Shown here piece by piece: positions 48,301 to 56,225 of a stretch of 64,000 bases of DNA; position 1 is the stretch's first letter, and the number at the start of each line of letters is the position of its first letter. The translations under genes and the position numbers were made by a program. The DNA is taken from NCBI RefSeq assembly GCF_037975245.1, contig NC_092568.1:36237001-36301000 (forward strand), read 5' to 3'. The DNA is from Apostichopus japonicus (lineage: Eukaryota; Echinodermata; Holothuroidea; Aspidochirotida; Stichopodidae). The notes under the pieces were generated by a model that saw only the letters and a list, made by a program, of their open reading frames with translations, did no database searches and had not been told where the DNA came from.

Positions 48301-51300
48301 CATTTCTAGAGGCAGAGTGCGATGGTTGTGAGACGACAGGAATGCCAGGTAAAAAAGTAAAGACATACCTGTTATCAAAGGACTAAATAAAAGTTGCAAT
48401 ATCTGGATGGATAAAGGAATGCAGACAAACATACCTCTGCCATTTATTTTCATTCCACTGCCAGAATACTTTCCATGAGAGAAAACCTACATGTACTGCT
48501 ATATCAGCAATGTAGACCAATAGGCAAAGTGGAGTGACGATGATAGGAACCAGAGACGTGGACCTGAATAACAAGCAAATATCATAGTGGTTACTGTGAT
48601 TGGATGTCAACATGCAGTGCATTTAATGGTAGTCCTGTATAGGCCCCAAATTATAGCATCCTATAATTGCTAGAAGTTTTCAAAAAGTACTTTCCTGGAG
48701 GTCTTTACTCTCCAACTTGTTCTCAGACATTCTTAATGAACACACAAGATGACTGAGTGTCTGCAGGGTGGTAATAAATACAGTTTAAGAATTTGGACCA
48801 AAGGCGACCATATTTGAATAACGGGCATATTTGGGGCCAATACAGCATGCCTTTAAGGTAAATAAACTATCAGACAAGTTTTCATGGTACAGCCAGAAAC
48901 TTAGCAGCAAATGCGGCAACAACTAAACCTACAAATTATAATTTGTCTTCGTCTGTTATTGAACATGAGGCAACCATTAAACCTACAAGCTGAAGTATGT
49001 CCAGATCTGTCTGTTGTTAAACAAGGATATATCAATATCTAACACAAAGCCCTGTTTTGTAACATGCATCGCAGTACTTAACATATATGGTACACATTTA
49101 TATTTCACATTACATTATGCAAAGCACATTATTTCGTACAAATTATTTTAAATAAGTACAAATCATACAAATTGTTGAAATTATTTAATGATAAATTCAG
49201 CAGTGCGAACAAAATAAAAATTTACTACCGTTCTGTCGTTCTGCTTCTCAATCATGAATGTTACAGCCAATGTGAGGTGAAAACTTGTCAAATTTTACTA
49301 GATTATACCATAATTATCATGAGGCATATTAACAGTTTTTGCCAGGCTTCAATATTAAAGTATATCATGATATACATGTGCACCCTGCAATGATAAATAC
49401 TGACTGACAAGTGAAGGACTGGCACAGAAACACATAAAAATATTATAAAATATTTCCCATGAAAACATTAGGCCTTAAGTACAATGCAAAACCAACATTA
49501 CCATTCATGTTGAACATACCATGTGCATATAGCGCCCTACACTATAAGGCTTTTAAATGCACAATGTATTCATCAATTCAAAAGACACACTCAGCTTGCA
49601 AAACTAATTATCAGCCAACACGATCTTCCAAATCAAACATTTCAACAAAGTGGTATTATTCTACCAAGTTAAAACTTGCAAAGGGATGCAAACTAACATG
49701 TATGCATCTATCCCGCATTTAGCCCCCACACCCCCTTCCCTACATCCCAATACCCCTGAGATAGCACTACTCATATCTGAAGACTAGTTTTGCAACTTAC
49801 TCTGGATTTGGGGGTGGCTCGACAAAAGTCAAAGCAATGTGGACGGTCGCCACGGTGAGCACCAAGTAATGGAACCATTGGCTGACAAGAATGTTAAAAC
49901 TCCTACAAAATAAAAAAAAACAGTATAACACAAGCATTTTAACACGAACCCTTGTTACACATGCAGGGACTGTTCAAAGTGTTTGAGCTCGAAGGGAGCA
50001 CTGCAAATTCAATGATACCTGCAGTAGTATAGGCTGGCATGAAAAATTGCAGCATACAATAAGTATGGTTTCATTCAGTCACAGACAGGAGGGTAGGGTA
50101 AAATGTGCAGTACTGTGGGAGGAACATGAACAACGAGGAGTAAAACCAAGTACTCAAAGCTCTTCTTATATTGTTACTAATTCTGTCAGCTACTTCAAGC
50201 CTTAGATATCAATTTCTTAAGGAACATAATGAAGAGAAGTTCTATATATCTGACAGATATTTAAGGGAGTCAATTATACGTCAAACATTGTATTTCTAGT
50301 CAGTGTCCCAAACAGCAAACAGTCTAATTGAATAATAGTACTAGGTACAGAATTTCACTTAATGTGACTCTTGATATAATCAGAGGCCTAGCACAAACTT
50401 CTAGGCACAGAAGATGAGATTCCAATGACATAAACAGAATACAGGGTTTCCAGAATATTATCTAAATAATTTATTGTTCACCTTTCATAAGTGGTGTAGC
50501 ACCATCCGACAATCAAAGTAAAAGTGTTTCTCTGGTGTGGTCAAGATGTTTCAGATACAAAGGCAAGCCTTCCCACTCCCTCCCCCCTCCCCCCCCCCCT
50601 TCATGCCCCATGCCCGTTGCTATACCACTGCTTACCATCTGCCATAACTTGGTTTGAAGAATGCCCTGGCCCTGCCGTACTTTCCTCTGCCAGTGATGGC
50701 GTCATCAACATGAGCGGCTGCTAACTTCAACTCCCTGTCTTCTCCCTTCAGCTCTGTAAAACTCTCTGTCAGAGAGTCATTCTGAGATACAGAATTATGC
50801 AAATATCAAACAATTAGAAATGGATAAGAAACAGGTCAAAAATCATTTTGACTCTGGTTTCTAAATGCATTTCTCTTTTTTGCTTTTTTCTGTTTTCATC
50901 TTCAGTTTGGTAAGGTGGTTGTGGGCTGTCAATTCACTGTTGGGTAAACCCCACAGTTTTCATGATCCTATCTGCACAATCAATCATACAGTGTTTCAGT
51001 GTGAACAGTCCCTCTGGAATGCTAGTTTGCCACTCACAGTTTGTGTAATTAAAACAAAGAAATTGGGCTGACATATTGATGGAAAACATCCAAACTTCTG
51101 GTATCAACCATCAAATGTTAACCACACACAAACTTCACAACAAAACAGTAAAGAAGTCTGGAAGTAACCAAGGGACAAGTTGTAATGTTTGCCATTCATT
51201 GTTCTTTTCAACTCAGTAAAATTGACAAAATTTGTGGGAAATTGTAGCCTATGAGAAGGACATTCATTTTGTAGAAAAAGCAGAGGTCTATCCTATAAAA

Positions 51301-53336
51301 GTATGTGAAGAGAAATACAATTGTTTTGCAAAAAAAGTGTTTTTATCCTAGCTAAGCAATATTTGTATGGATGAAGTACATGTATTTTAAGAGATCACAG
51401 AAATGTTTTCTCTTAGAGCAGAATTATAACCATTGACCTTAAGAGATCAATTCCGGTGATCTGATTTGCTGTCAATCCAAATAGAGGTGTTACTAAACTC
51501 TCTCTTTCTCATTTGGTAGGAGTGATGCACACACTACCACAACCTTGAATACCACGGAACAAGGACATGTTGGCCCCAACCACCCACAACATCTCCATCC
51601 CAATTCACATCTAAGTAAGTAATGTTTCTACTTTAATAATCTCCCTTCCAATACGCATCTGTTTAACAAATGTTTCCGACTCAATCATAATCTAAGACAT
51701 CGACTGGTTTGTAACTGTTCTCCAATCGTCGTCTTATTGAAAACCTTGAGGAGAGACGTCATAGATGGTATTGATTTTTTAGGACAATTCTTTTCTGGAA
51801 ATCAAGAAAAGGGCATTGAGTTGGTATTTTCCTCGGGAATACCTCCCATGTACTTCGGAATTGATTGGTAAATTAATTATGCAGAGAAGTAAATACATTG
51901 GGAGCAACGGGTCAATTTAGGTATGGAGCTGACCAATAGGTGTCATGAAGGCTCCACTAAGCACTGAAGTGAACATACAATAGCATTAAGTATTGAAAGG
52001 GAACTGGCTGATTAATGCAAGTAGTTGTTGATTCACTGGATGGGGCATATCAAGTCAGGAGTTCATTCTTTTGCTTTGTTTACTGACAGGATATCCCTGA
52101 CTACTGTATGTACATGGCAGAGCAATACCACCATTGAATATTAGTTTCAAATGGAAACAACAGGCAATACTTTTATGATCAAGTTTGCTGATGCGCTCTA
52201 CAGTAGTAGTGTACCAATAAAATTCACTGCTAAATATCTCAATGATACCCTCTAAACTCTTAAATGCCCTTGTTTATACCGACTAGAACAAAGCAGCCTT
52301 ATATATAATATCTATAATTAGTAACAAACTATGCTCCCTGCAAATGACTATCAAGTTATGAGCAAAATATTAATCTCTCCTTTAATTACTTATTGAACTC
52401 CCATCATTCTACCATATCTGTTGCATTCCTTGATAAGTCAGTTTCACGGTAATGAAATGGAAAGTGACCGAGAAATCCAGAAAATTCATATTTTAAATCA
52501 AATACTGTCCTGCATATATATTTAGCTGATGGTAATCCCCTTTCTGACAAAGAACGGAGAACTCGTCGAAGAGTCCCGAGGCAAAAAATCTGGCGTAAGC
52601 AAGTGGAACTTACCCCATCGATAGATGGCACCAAACACAGAGCCGGCGTTAACAATCCGTAAAGAGCGAAATTCTCTTGAGAGGCTCTCTCCTTGAACGT
52701 CCTAACAAAGATTCTTCGTGTGTAGTTCTTATCGCTGATCTTCCTTTTGCTCCCGACCCCCAAACTCGGCTTTGATATCGGCCGATCGATGCCATTGCAG
52801 TCAAGATCGTGTTCGACACCGCTGTCCGGACTATTGGTTTTTAAACCGTTTCTTTCGTATTCCGGTACAAATTCGGACGTGATCAGAGGTCTCTTGGAGG
52901 AGACGAACATCTCACTCAGGTTAGTCGACGAATGTTCCTCCGTCCTGTCGGAGTTTGCATTTATCTCTACGTCCTCCACCAGAGGTTCCACCCGGTTCTT
53001 GAACGGAGAATTCCTCCCGCTGGAGTTGTTGCTCTTGGTTTCGGGTGAGTCGTCCCGACTCGGAGGAGTCGGGTCCTTTTCCGAAGGACCGTCCTGGAAG
53101 TTGAAAGAGGGGACAGGCGGCCCATTTCGGAGTGACACTCCTTCCTCTGTCACCTGGACCAGAGGTGGATTGGGACTTTGCTCCTCCTCGGGAGAGGTTG
53201 CAAGTTCTCTCTCCATCTGGATGATAAAGTCCCTGTAAGCTGCCACGTGGGAGTCTTTTCCCGTCTCCTCCATGGTTTCATCCTCTCGGTCTTTAGCTTC
53301 GTCTCCATCCTTGGGAGTCTCCTCCTCCTTGTCCAT
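24318..53336 (-). CDS. TPCN-like: Two-pore channel (TPC) family cation channel with EF-hand linker and C-terminal SH3 domain (whole gene)
   Basis: Predicted two-domain voltage-gated-like cation channel; known TPCs form dimers in endolysosomal membranes. Thirty-one coding exons (listed separately) join in phase to 1348 codons. Order: acidic disordered N-terminus 1-241; six-TM repeat I about 290-536, pore I LLSTENYPEVMIPAYS, two N-glycosylation sequons in the pore turret; linker with a degenerate (563-574) and a canonical (601-612) EF-hand loop; repeat II about 645-890, pore II IVTTSNWHEIM; basic stretch 1008-1025; SH3 about 1030-1081; proline-rich and Glu-rich tail; C-terminal -TPV. TPC membership rests on pore I (compare TANxPDVMxPxY) and on VxNNW-like pore II after an FYAVLGWESF segment. 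Paralogue (TPC1/2/3 or a separate clade) is undecided. In-frame TAG 15 bases upstream fixes the ATG. Human TPCs are about 750-820 residues; the excess is at both ends. Confidence 0.88.
24485..24501 (+). other. G-quadruplex-type motif in the last TPC-like intron
   Basis: GGGAGGGTGGGGGAGGG: four G tracts with single-base loops, on the strand opposite the transcript. Confidence 0.7.
24964..25180 (-). CDS. TPCN-like: TPC-like exon 30: charged tail with a donor overlapping a stop codon
   Basis: Acceptor TCCCGACAG. Encodes VEQPSLPPELKKKRNKEQNK, PSWMAKFVE and a Gln/Asp/Glu-rich end. It ends AAAAG|GTAAGA; without splicing here the frame stops at TAA (24960-24962). Splicing to 24363 keeps phase. Confidence 0.8.
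25181..27778. other. TPC-like intron 29, 2.6 kb
   Basis: AT-rich with short AT repeats (27725-27765). No coding or transposon signal recognised. Confidence 0.5.
27779..27860 (-). CDS. TPCN-like: TPC-like exon 29: poly-Glu segment
   Basis: Acceptor TTTATAG, donor GCAG|GTATCT. Encodes ISFDRAPTLPLL, a run of nine Glu, then AKQPPA. Confidence 0.8.
27970..28570. repeat. Roughly 118-bp tandem repeat carrying splice-donor-like motifs
   Basis: About five units; TTTCTAGTACC recurs near 28092, 28210 and 28329, with variants near 28444 and 28556. On the minus strand each reads AG|GTACTAGAAATAAA, the same as the exon 28 donor and flank (28781-28791). Ends in a T run at 28565-28589. Confidence 0.88.
28791..28887 (-). 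CDS. TPCN-like: TPC-like exon 28: proline-rich segment
   Basis: Acceptor ATCTGTAG, donor CAAG|GTACTA. Encodes ESIEEEPEPE, then VSLPVPPKTQSSPRPKMLPP, which contains PxxP-type SH3-ligand-like sequence. Confidence 0.8.
29482..29510 (-). CDS. TPCN-like: TPC-like microexon 27
   Basis: Acceptor ACATTACAG, donor TCAAT|GTAAGT, 29 bases. Encodes SGSLRKSAS, an Arg/Lys-x-x-Ser kinase-site-like motif. Strong splice sites and phase continuity support it despite its size. Confidence 0.68.
30320..30385 (-). CDS. TPCN-like: TPC-like exon 26: short tail exon
   Basis: Acceptor TTGTCTAG, donor AATCA|GTGAGC, 22 codons. Encodes LKELNKILKAQHSISSTSK, a possible short helix. Confidence 0.75.
30645..31150. repeat. 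AACAGT-type minisatellite
   Basis: Irregular repeats of GTAACAGTATTAACAGT and variants fill most of the intron between TPC-like exons 25 and 26. Confidence 0.9.
31267..31425 (-). CDS. TPCN-like: TPC-like exon 25: tail after SH3
   Basis: Acceptor CATTGCAG, donor AAGAG|GTAACA, 53 codons. Encodes Ser/Thr/Gly/Lys-rich sequence, then SGNWRKEILGDITVINPQE. No domain recognised. Confidence 0.8.
32127..32306 (-). CDS. TPCN-like: TPC-like exon 24: second half of SH3
   Basis: Acceptor CATCACAG. Encodes EEWWEGQIAGRRGWFPSSHV, the WWxG and GWFPxxxV hallmarks of SH3, then a Ser/Thr/Arg-rich tail. Two in-phase donors nine bases apart: GTG|GTGAGT (used here) and CAG|GTGAAA at 32118. Confidence 0.9.
32347..32655 (-). 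mobile_element. tRNA-derived SINE, family B
   Basis: On the minus strand: TGGCTAAGGCA (A box, 32627-32637) and a perfect B box GGTTCGATTCC (32591-32601). A body follows (TTGTGTCCTTGGGCAAG), then AAAGCGCTATAAA and a (TTA)n tail. Lies in the intron between the two SH3 exons. Confidence 0.88.
33361..33588 (-). CDS. TPCN-like: TPC-like exon 23: acidic and polybasic segments, first half of SH3
   Basis: Acceptor TTCATTAG, donor CAGAAG|GTAAAA, 76 codons. Encodes an acidic stretch, a polybasic stretch (RKKKMMKKKLERKRRKKK), then SH3 strands TTAFRASKDQEISLNVGEQ. The DQEISL...GE pattern is the SH3 RT-loop and following strand; the usual ALYDY tyrosines are absent. Confidence 0.87.
34879..34971 (-). CDS. 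TPCN-like: TPC-like exon 22: tail segment
   Basis: Acceptor ACTTTACAG, donor ATTCT|GTAAGT, 31 codons, phase 0 at both ends. Encodes HVPLPGLVFEDLPPHRLAP; no domain recognised. It is supported by splice sites and phase only. Confidence 0.65.
35729..35797 (-). CDS. TPCN-like: TPC-like exon 21: basic tail segment
   Basis: Acceptor TTTTTTCAAG, donor AGTG|GTGAGC, 23 codons. Encodes an Arg-rich segment ending PRMRRPSRV. Confidence 0.78.
35868..36112. repeat. AACACAACC-type minisatellite
   Basis: Irregular repeats of CTTAACACAACC and CATAACACC between TPC-like exons 20 and 21. Confidence 0.88.
36238..36294 (-). CDS. TPCN-like: TPC-like exon 20: C-terminal tail helix
   Basis: Acceptor TTTCGCAG, donor AAG|GTAAGT, 19 codons. 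Encodes TTIADSAKHFLNNLFESSK, a possible amphipathic helix. Confidence 0.8.
36487..36589 (-). CDS. TPCN-like: TPC-like exon 19: IIS6 end and start of C-terminal tail
   Basis: Acceptor CCTTGCAG, donor GAAGAG|GTATGC. Encodes NLFVAIAIEAFNKLGKE (TPC NLFLALILENF), then a Glu/Gln-rich tail. Confidence 0.88.
37009..37085 (-). CDS. TPCN-like: TPC-like exon 18: segment IIS6
   Basis: Acceptor CTGTTAG, donor ATGAA|GTAAGT. Encodes SSWSCIYFVTCFLVINMVVM. TPCs have WSRLYFMTF and WSKIYFVLW here. Confidence 0.88.
37375..37438 (-). CDS. TPCN-like: TPC-like exon 17: pore helix II and filter II
   Basis: Acceptor CTTTCAG, donor TTCG|GTGAGT. Encodes CSLLIVFQIVTTSNWHEIMN. TSN replaces the VNN filter of animal TPCs; the following Trp is kept. 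Confidence 0.9.
38065..38175 (-). CDS. TPCN-like: TPC-like exon 16: IIS5 end and pore turret II
   Basis: Acceptor TTACCAG, donor TTTGC|GTAAGT. Encodes YFYAVLGWESF (TPC1 has YYCFAIVGMEFF) and a luminal turret with an NLS sequon and a Cys. Confidence 0.88.
38205..38810. repeat. 35-bp minisatellite with TAATTAATTA cores
   Basis: About 17 units of GAGAATAAAATAATAATAG plus CGACTAATTAATTAG, some truncated. Begins about 30 bases from the acceptor of TPC-like exon 16. Confidence 0.93.
39241..39320 (-). CDS. TPCN-like: TPC-like exon 15: IIS4-S5 linker and IIS5
   Basis: Acceptor CTCTACAG, donor ATCGG|GTATGT. Encodes TKKTVIMFFTKIFPVMSD, then hydrophobic LIILILII. Confidence 0.86.
39868..40062 (-). CDS. 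TPCN-like: TPC-like exon 14: IIS2 end, IIS3 and an arginine-poor IIS4
   Basis: Acceptor TTTCTAG, donor CTCCAG|GTGAGT, 65 codons. Encodes VEIVLSVFGE, IIS3 EVLDIVLILVAMAANI, and the expected S4 position VISGLAVAFRVGFNSLQ, with one Arg where voltage-gated TPCs have several. Confidence 0.87.
40085..40670. repeat. GTCATCAAGTGTTGCT-type minisatellite
   Basis: Dozens of short imperfect units (TATCATCAAGTGT, TGACATCAAGTGCTAC) fill nearly the whole intron between TPC-like exons 13 and 14. Confidence 0.92.
40730..40820 (-). CDS. TPCN-like: TPC-like exon 13: IIS1 end and start of IIS2
   Basis: Acceptor TTTGACAG, donor TTTATG|GTAAGT. Encodes CALFCLLWHGIPDAV, then SLGIQIAKTVILVVFM. Confidence 0.85.
41752..41855 (-). 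CDS. TPCN-like: TPC-like exon 12: linker end and start of IIS1
   Basis: Acceptor TCTTCCTCAG, donor CATTG|GTGAGT. Encodes FAQKIVRSDVFSKVILILII, entering the first TM helix of repeat II. Confidence 0.85.
42023..42264 (+). mobile_element. tRNA-derived SINE, family A, copy 2
   Basis: Starts GTGTTAGCGCAGTGGTTAAC (A-box-like), has GGTCCCCAGTTCAAGTCACT (B-box-like), then the same body as 19061-19300 and an (ACAT)n tail. Lies in the intron between TPC-like exons 11 and 12. Confidence 0.9.
42344..42481 (-). CDS. TPCN-like: TPC-like exon 11: canonical EF-hand in the I-II linker
   Basis: Acceptor GTTTCAG, donor ACTGAT|GTAAGT, 46 codons. Contains loop DSNNNGQIDSLE with correct residues at positions 1, 3, 5, 6, 8, 9 and 12, flanked by helices; Ca2+ binding is likely. 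Confidence 0.9.
42970..43120 (-). CDS. TPCN-like: TPC-like exon 10: charged helix and degenerate first EF-hand
   Basis: Acceptor TTTTCGCAG, donor CATCG|GTAAAT. Encodes charged KKHVKEERSRERAELAKAW, then a loop DPLGKGSLPITD that has the EF-hand Gly and hydrophobic positions but lacks acidic ligands at positions 3 and 5. Confidence 0.85.
43636..43757 (-). CDS. TPCN-like: TPC-like exon 9: segment IS6
   Basis: Acceptor CCTGCAG, donor TACTG|GTGAG. Encodes EVMIPAYSQS, then FLFVGVFFLTAILLAIVVDS. EVMIPAYS is the clearest TPC signature (PDVMIPAYS in TPC2). Confidence 0.92.
44233..44299 (-). CDS. TPCN-like: TPC-like exon 8: pore helix I and filter I
   Basis: Acceptor CTCCGTAG, donor CCCG|GTGAGT. Encodes FDNVAITFLRLFVLLSTENY. 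TEN occupies the TAN filter position of animal TPCs. Confidence 0.9.
45590..46030 (+). pseudogene. LINE 3'-end fragment
   Basis: Broken reading frame with RVDLSV and similar LINE-type phrases near 45720, then a 3' UTR ending GGAATAAAGAAATTGAAAAA with an ATTGAA-type tail, characteristic of jockey/CR1-like elements. Lies in the intron before TPC-like exon 7. Confidence 0.55.
46070..46206 (-). CDS. TPCN-like: TPC-like exon 7: segment IS5 and luminal turret
   Basis: Acceptor ATCCTCAG, donor ACAGG|GTACGT. Encodes VFLIIIVFILMFSAVGVNIF and a turret with two sequons (NTT, NCT) and two Cys. Confidence 0.88.
46330..47055. repeat. 55-bp minisatellite
   Basis: Units containing ACATTTGGCAGATAACAA, TAGAGGTCTGCATTGGATG and AACAACAATGAAA repeat every 55 bases; the GGCAGATAAC anchor recurs at 46693, 46748, 46803, 46858 and onward. 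Fills most of the intron between TPC-like exons 6 and 7. Confidence 0.94.
47136..47246 (-). CDS. TPCN-like: TPC-like exon 6: segment IS4 and S4-S5 linker
   Basis: Acceptor CCTTCTCAG, donor GAAAA|GTAAGT. Encodes RLLQPFRCLRAAIILVKLK, with spaced Arg/Lys as in TPC IS4 (TPC2 RRLLRPFFLLQ), then the linker helix. Confidence 0.88.
47542..47580 (+). other. G-rich tract (possible G-quadruplex)
   Basis: GGGGGGTGGGGTGGGGGG followed by further GGG runs, in the intron between TPC-like exons 5 and 6, opposite the transcribed sense. Confidence 0.6.
47781..47853 (-). CDS. TPCN-like: TPC-like exon 5: segment IS3
   Basis: Acceptor TATTTACAG, donor GGAATG|GTAAGA. Encodes EFVFVIVFTLDYIMLVIQW, with the S3 aspartate typical of voltage-sensor folds. 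Confidence 0.86.
48435..48563 (-). CDS. TPCN-like: TPC-like exon 4: segment IS2
   Basis: Acceptor GTTATTCAG, donor GCAGAG|GTATGT. Encodes LVPIIVTPLCLLVYIADIAV, then a Trp-rich cytosolic loop, parallel to TPC2 ESVEVLCLLVFAADLSV. Confidence 0.88.
48623..48856 (-). mobile_element. MITE copy 1 (inverted relative to the 56-kb copy)
   Basis: Ends are inverted: TTAATGGTAGTCCTGTATAG followed by GCCCC at the left, and GGGGC followed by CAATACAGCATGCCTTTAA at the right. The interior (CTCCAACTTGTTCTCAGACA, CTTTCCTGGAGGTCTTTACT) matches 56226-56462 in reverse complement. In the intron between TPC-like exons 3 and 4. Confidence 0.85.
49801..49902 (-). CDS. TPCN-like: TPC-like exon 3: segment IS1
   Basis: Acceptor TTTTGTAG, donor CCAGA|GTAAGT. 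Encodes hydrophobic WFHYLVLTVATVHIALTF, then VEPPPNPE; known TPCs have a short acidic/proline loop (FIETP, LCEAP) at this position. Confidence 0.88.
50636..50781 (-). CDS. TPCN-like: TPC-like exon 2: pre-S1 helix
   Basis: Acceptor TATCTCAG, donor AGATG|GTAAG. Encodes AAAHVDDAITGRGKYGRA and FFKPSYGRW. TPC2 has a similar amphipathic EDAI-type helix just before IS1. Confidence 0.85.
52614..53336 (-). CDS. TPCN-like: TPC-like exon 1: acidic cytosolic N-terminus
   Basis: 241 codons. Rich in Glu, Asp, Ser and Pro, without TM segments; an Arg/Lys patch (YTRRIFVRTFKER) lies near its end. The exon probably starts at 53459 after acceptor CCTCTTGCAG, making 53337-53459 5' UTR. Donor GATGGG|GTAAGT, phase 0. 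Confidence 0.85.
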
Positions 53337-53459
53337 GTCACCCTTGGACTACGGAACGTTTCCAAGAAAACGAAGGACCCGGCTCATCGAGGAGCATAAT
53401 GGATAGAAAGGAAAATTGGTTCTTACATCATCAGGCTCACATGATGACTGTCAGTTCTG

Positions 53460-56225
53460 CAAGAGGAGGAGAGGATAAAATCTAATATTATATTTTTTGT
53501 TATTAAAGTAGCTTGCATTACTCTAAGGCATTGGAAAAAATCTGTTTTAAAAAAGAATGAAAGATTGTCGTGTTTTGCAAACCTTTTCACAAAGCCTGTT
53601 TACAGCTTTATAGAAAGGAAAAGTATAAAACTATTATATCACCTGAGATATTTTCCATAAGACAATACATGAGGACAGAGTTTTAAGAAAGTTCTTTGAC
53701 TTAAAAGATTAGGCTAGTGCTTTTACTTTGTAGACTTGGTTGCTCCTTGGACAAACTCAAGTATTGTTCTGATTGGCCAACAACAAGAACATTTTGTCAC
53801 TAGATCATAGCATAAACCCTTAAAGGTTTCTTGCATGATGTACAGTAGTACAAAAGATATATAAAGGACAGCAAAATAAGTAAGAAACTTACAATTTTGT
53901 GTTTCACAGATTTTTTGGGAAAGAATCTGTTATGAATCTACTATTTGAAACAACTGTTAGTCTGAGATCATATTAACATTTTAAACTGAAAAATGTTCAT
54001 TTTTAAATTCAGGATCTTCATCCAAAATAACTTAAAACTTACACTTTTAAATCATATAAGGGTTTACCTAATTTGTACATTAACAATAAGTCTTTTACAG
54101 TAAAGTAATGTACAATGTATAGGCTGTGACACCCAATGTGCAAGCACAGTGTGGCAGTTAAAGCTGTGTATGCCCAACAAAGGTTAGGCTACCAGTTCAA
54201 ACCCAAGCAAGGGGAAAAAAGGTGGCTCCTACAACCCTCTTGTTTCAATAAACTTCACTAAACTATGAATTATTCAAGAAGGTTCTTCAGATTTCCCAAC
54301 ATTTAACATTTATGAAAGACTGTACTCTTACAGTCACATGTGCTGAACAAGCGTTCTTGTCTTGGTGAGCAAAAGCATCGTCCGATAATAAATGACCTTG
54401 ATATTTTTCTCTTTGGACAGTCAAGAACCAGGGCCAATGAGCCCTGCAAACAAAGTTTAAGAGGAAGTTTGGTAAACATCTGATGGATCCAAAGGTCGTA
54501 GTTAGTTTACCGAAATACTCATTTAGACGGTTCGGCATTTCCAGATAAACCGCCCAGTAATTAAAATTCTTCTTAGATCGAAAAATACATAAAATAAGAA
54601 CTCTATTCATATAGTCCACAGTTTGTAAGGTAAATAATGGGGGGAATTTATCAAAATTTACCAAACTGGTATCCTACCGTGGAAGAGAAAAGTTAAATAC
54701 ATCACAATAAAAACAAAAATATTTTTTTAACAGGAACAGCTGTCCATGCTATTCAGTTACAGGCTGTTCTCAACTTACTTTCATTGTGAAATCAGTGGTA
54801 TAGGAAACTCTAAGAAACATGTGTGGCAGAAAACTGGATTGTTCCCTTGACAACCAGTCATTTTGTAGTTGCTACAGTGGCCAAGACAGGACATTTTGAA
54901 ATATGGCATTTTTTAGCTTCAAATGTTGAATATTTGATCTCAAAATTTCAACCGCTTCCTTTCAAATTTTGGATCCTTGTTGCTGAAATTTCGAATAATG
55001 AATACATGTCAAAATGTCAACAATTTTATCCCTAAATTTTGGACTTCATCTCTTTTTTTCAAAATTCAGGAAAAGGAAGTGAAATAAAAACTTTAACGTT
55101 TCTATCACCAAATTTCATACTTGTTTTCCCTTTTCAAATTTTCAAAAAGAATAGTTCCAGTATAAATGGATGATGGAATATATATTTAACTTTCTCATTT
55201 GCTTGCTTTGCATTATTTTTATTAAATATACGTGTCCAGCACCTGACTTTTCAAAATGAGGGGCAGAAGGGGGGGGGGGGAGCTGCTTCTTGACACACAA
55301 CAGAAAGTCATATAATTCTATGTATGTCGCAGAGACTGTCCAGTAAAATTGATGTCTCAAGTTTCAGATTTCTGTATGTAGATTTCCTCTCTTTTGTAAC
55401 TCATGTATTTTGCACTTGGGTCATTTAATAAACTTAAAATGTTATCACATACAGTAGTTGGTATTCATTCTACAGAACCAACTGGGGATATGACCAACAC
55501 TAACAGATGGACGATAATACGGTTAAGTTGAACCGCTTGTTAAGTGTTAAGAATGAAGTGTTGTGTTCAAGAATCAAGTTGCCATTGTAATTGAAGTGTT
55601 AACAATAATCTACTTGTTACAGACTTTGTAATTAAACATTTTTTAACTTTTTAATTTTTTCTTTCTTCCTTCTGTGTACAAGATCCTTCATAAGGTTAAT
55701 GTTATTTTGTTCATGTACTAAACTCTTTTGACACACTAACATTACACAAATTCCCCCCTTCCTTTCAGACATGTTCGTTTCTATTGAGAATTAATTTCTA
55801 GATGCACCTACCAATGATATACACAGACTATCACTTTTGACATGCTCCATCTCTTACAAAGACTTCAAATAGTGAAGTCTCTAAACAGCCAGCCATCTGA
55901 CCTAAACGATTATTTGTACAACCCCTTGGGGGACACATAACCTATATTTAGTGTGTACACTGTATCTAAACAAGTACATCCACCATATAGACTTCATACA
56001 CAAAACTCATCTCTCCTACAGAGAAGATGATCAGAGCCACTCCAGTGTGTCCATTGTTTGTGTTTCTATGGAGACGAATACAAAAGCTTATAATCTAAGA
56101 GTTAGTGTGACCAGCTTAGGTCTGGTGATAGAGGAAACAGAACTCCAACAATGCACATGGATGAATTAGATTGTTGTTGGGTGGGGGAAGAACAGCTTCA
56201 TTCTAAAGTCAGTTAAAAAAAACAC
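53460..56225. other. Upstream intron of the TPC-like gene, no gene seen
   Basis: AT-rich. A tRNA-like B-box fragment (CCAGTTCAAACCC near 54190) and CAAAATTT-rich sequence (54890-55130) are the only patterns noticed. Confidence 0.45.

Noticed and set aside
24318-53336. CatSper, NaV/CaV or NALCN identity
   Set aside because: Those have one or four repeats. Here there are two, with TPC-type pore I (EVMIPAYS) and IIS5 signatures.
54287-54664. 125-codon open frame on the minus strand
   Set aside because: No recognisable family, domain, splice context or repeat relation; chance frame in an intron cannot be excluded.
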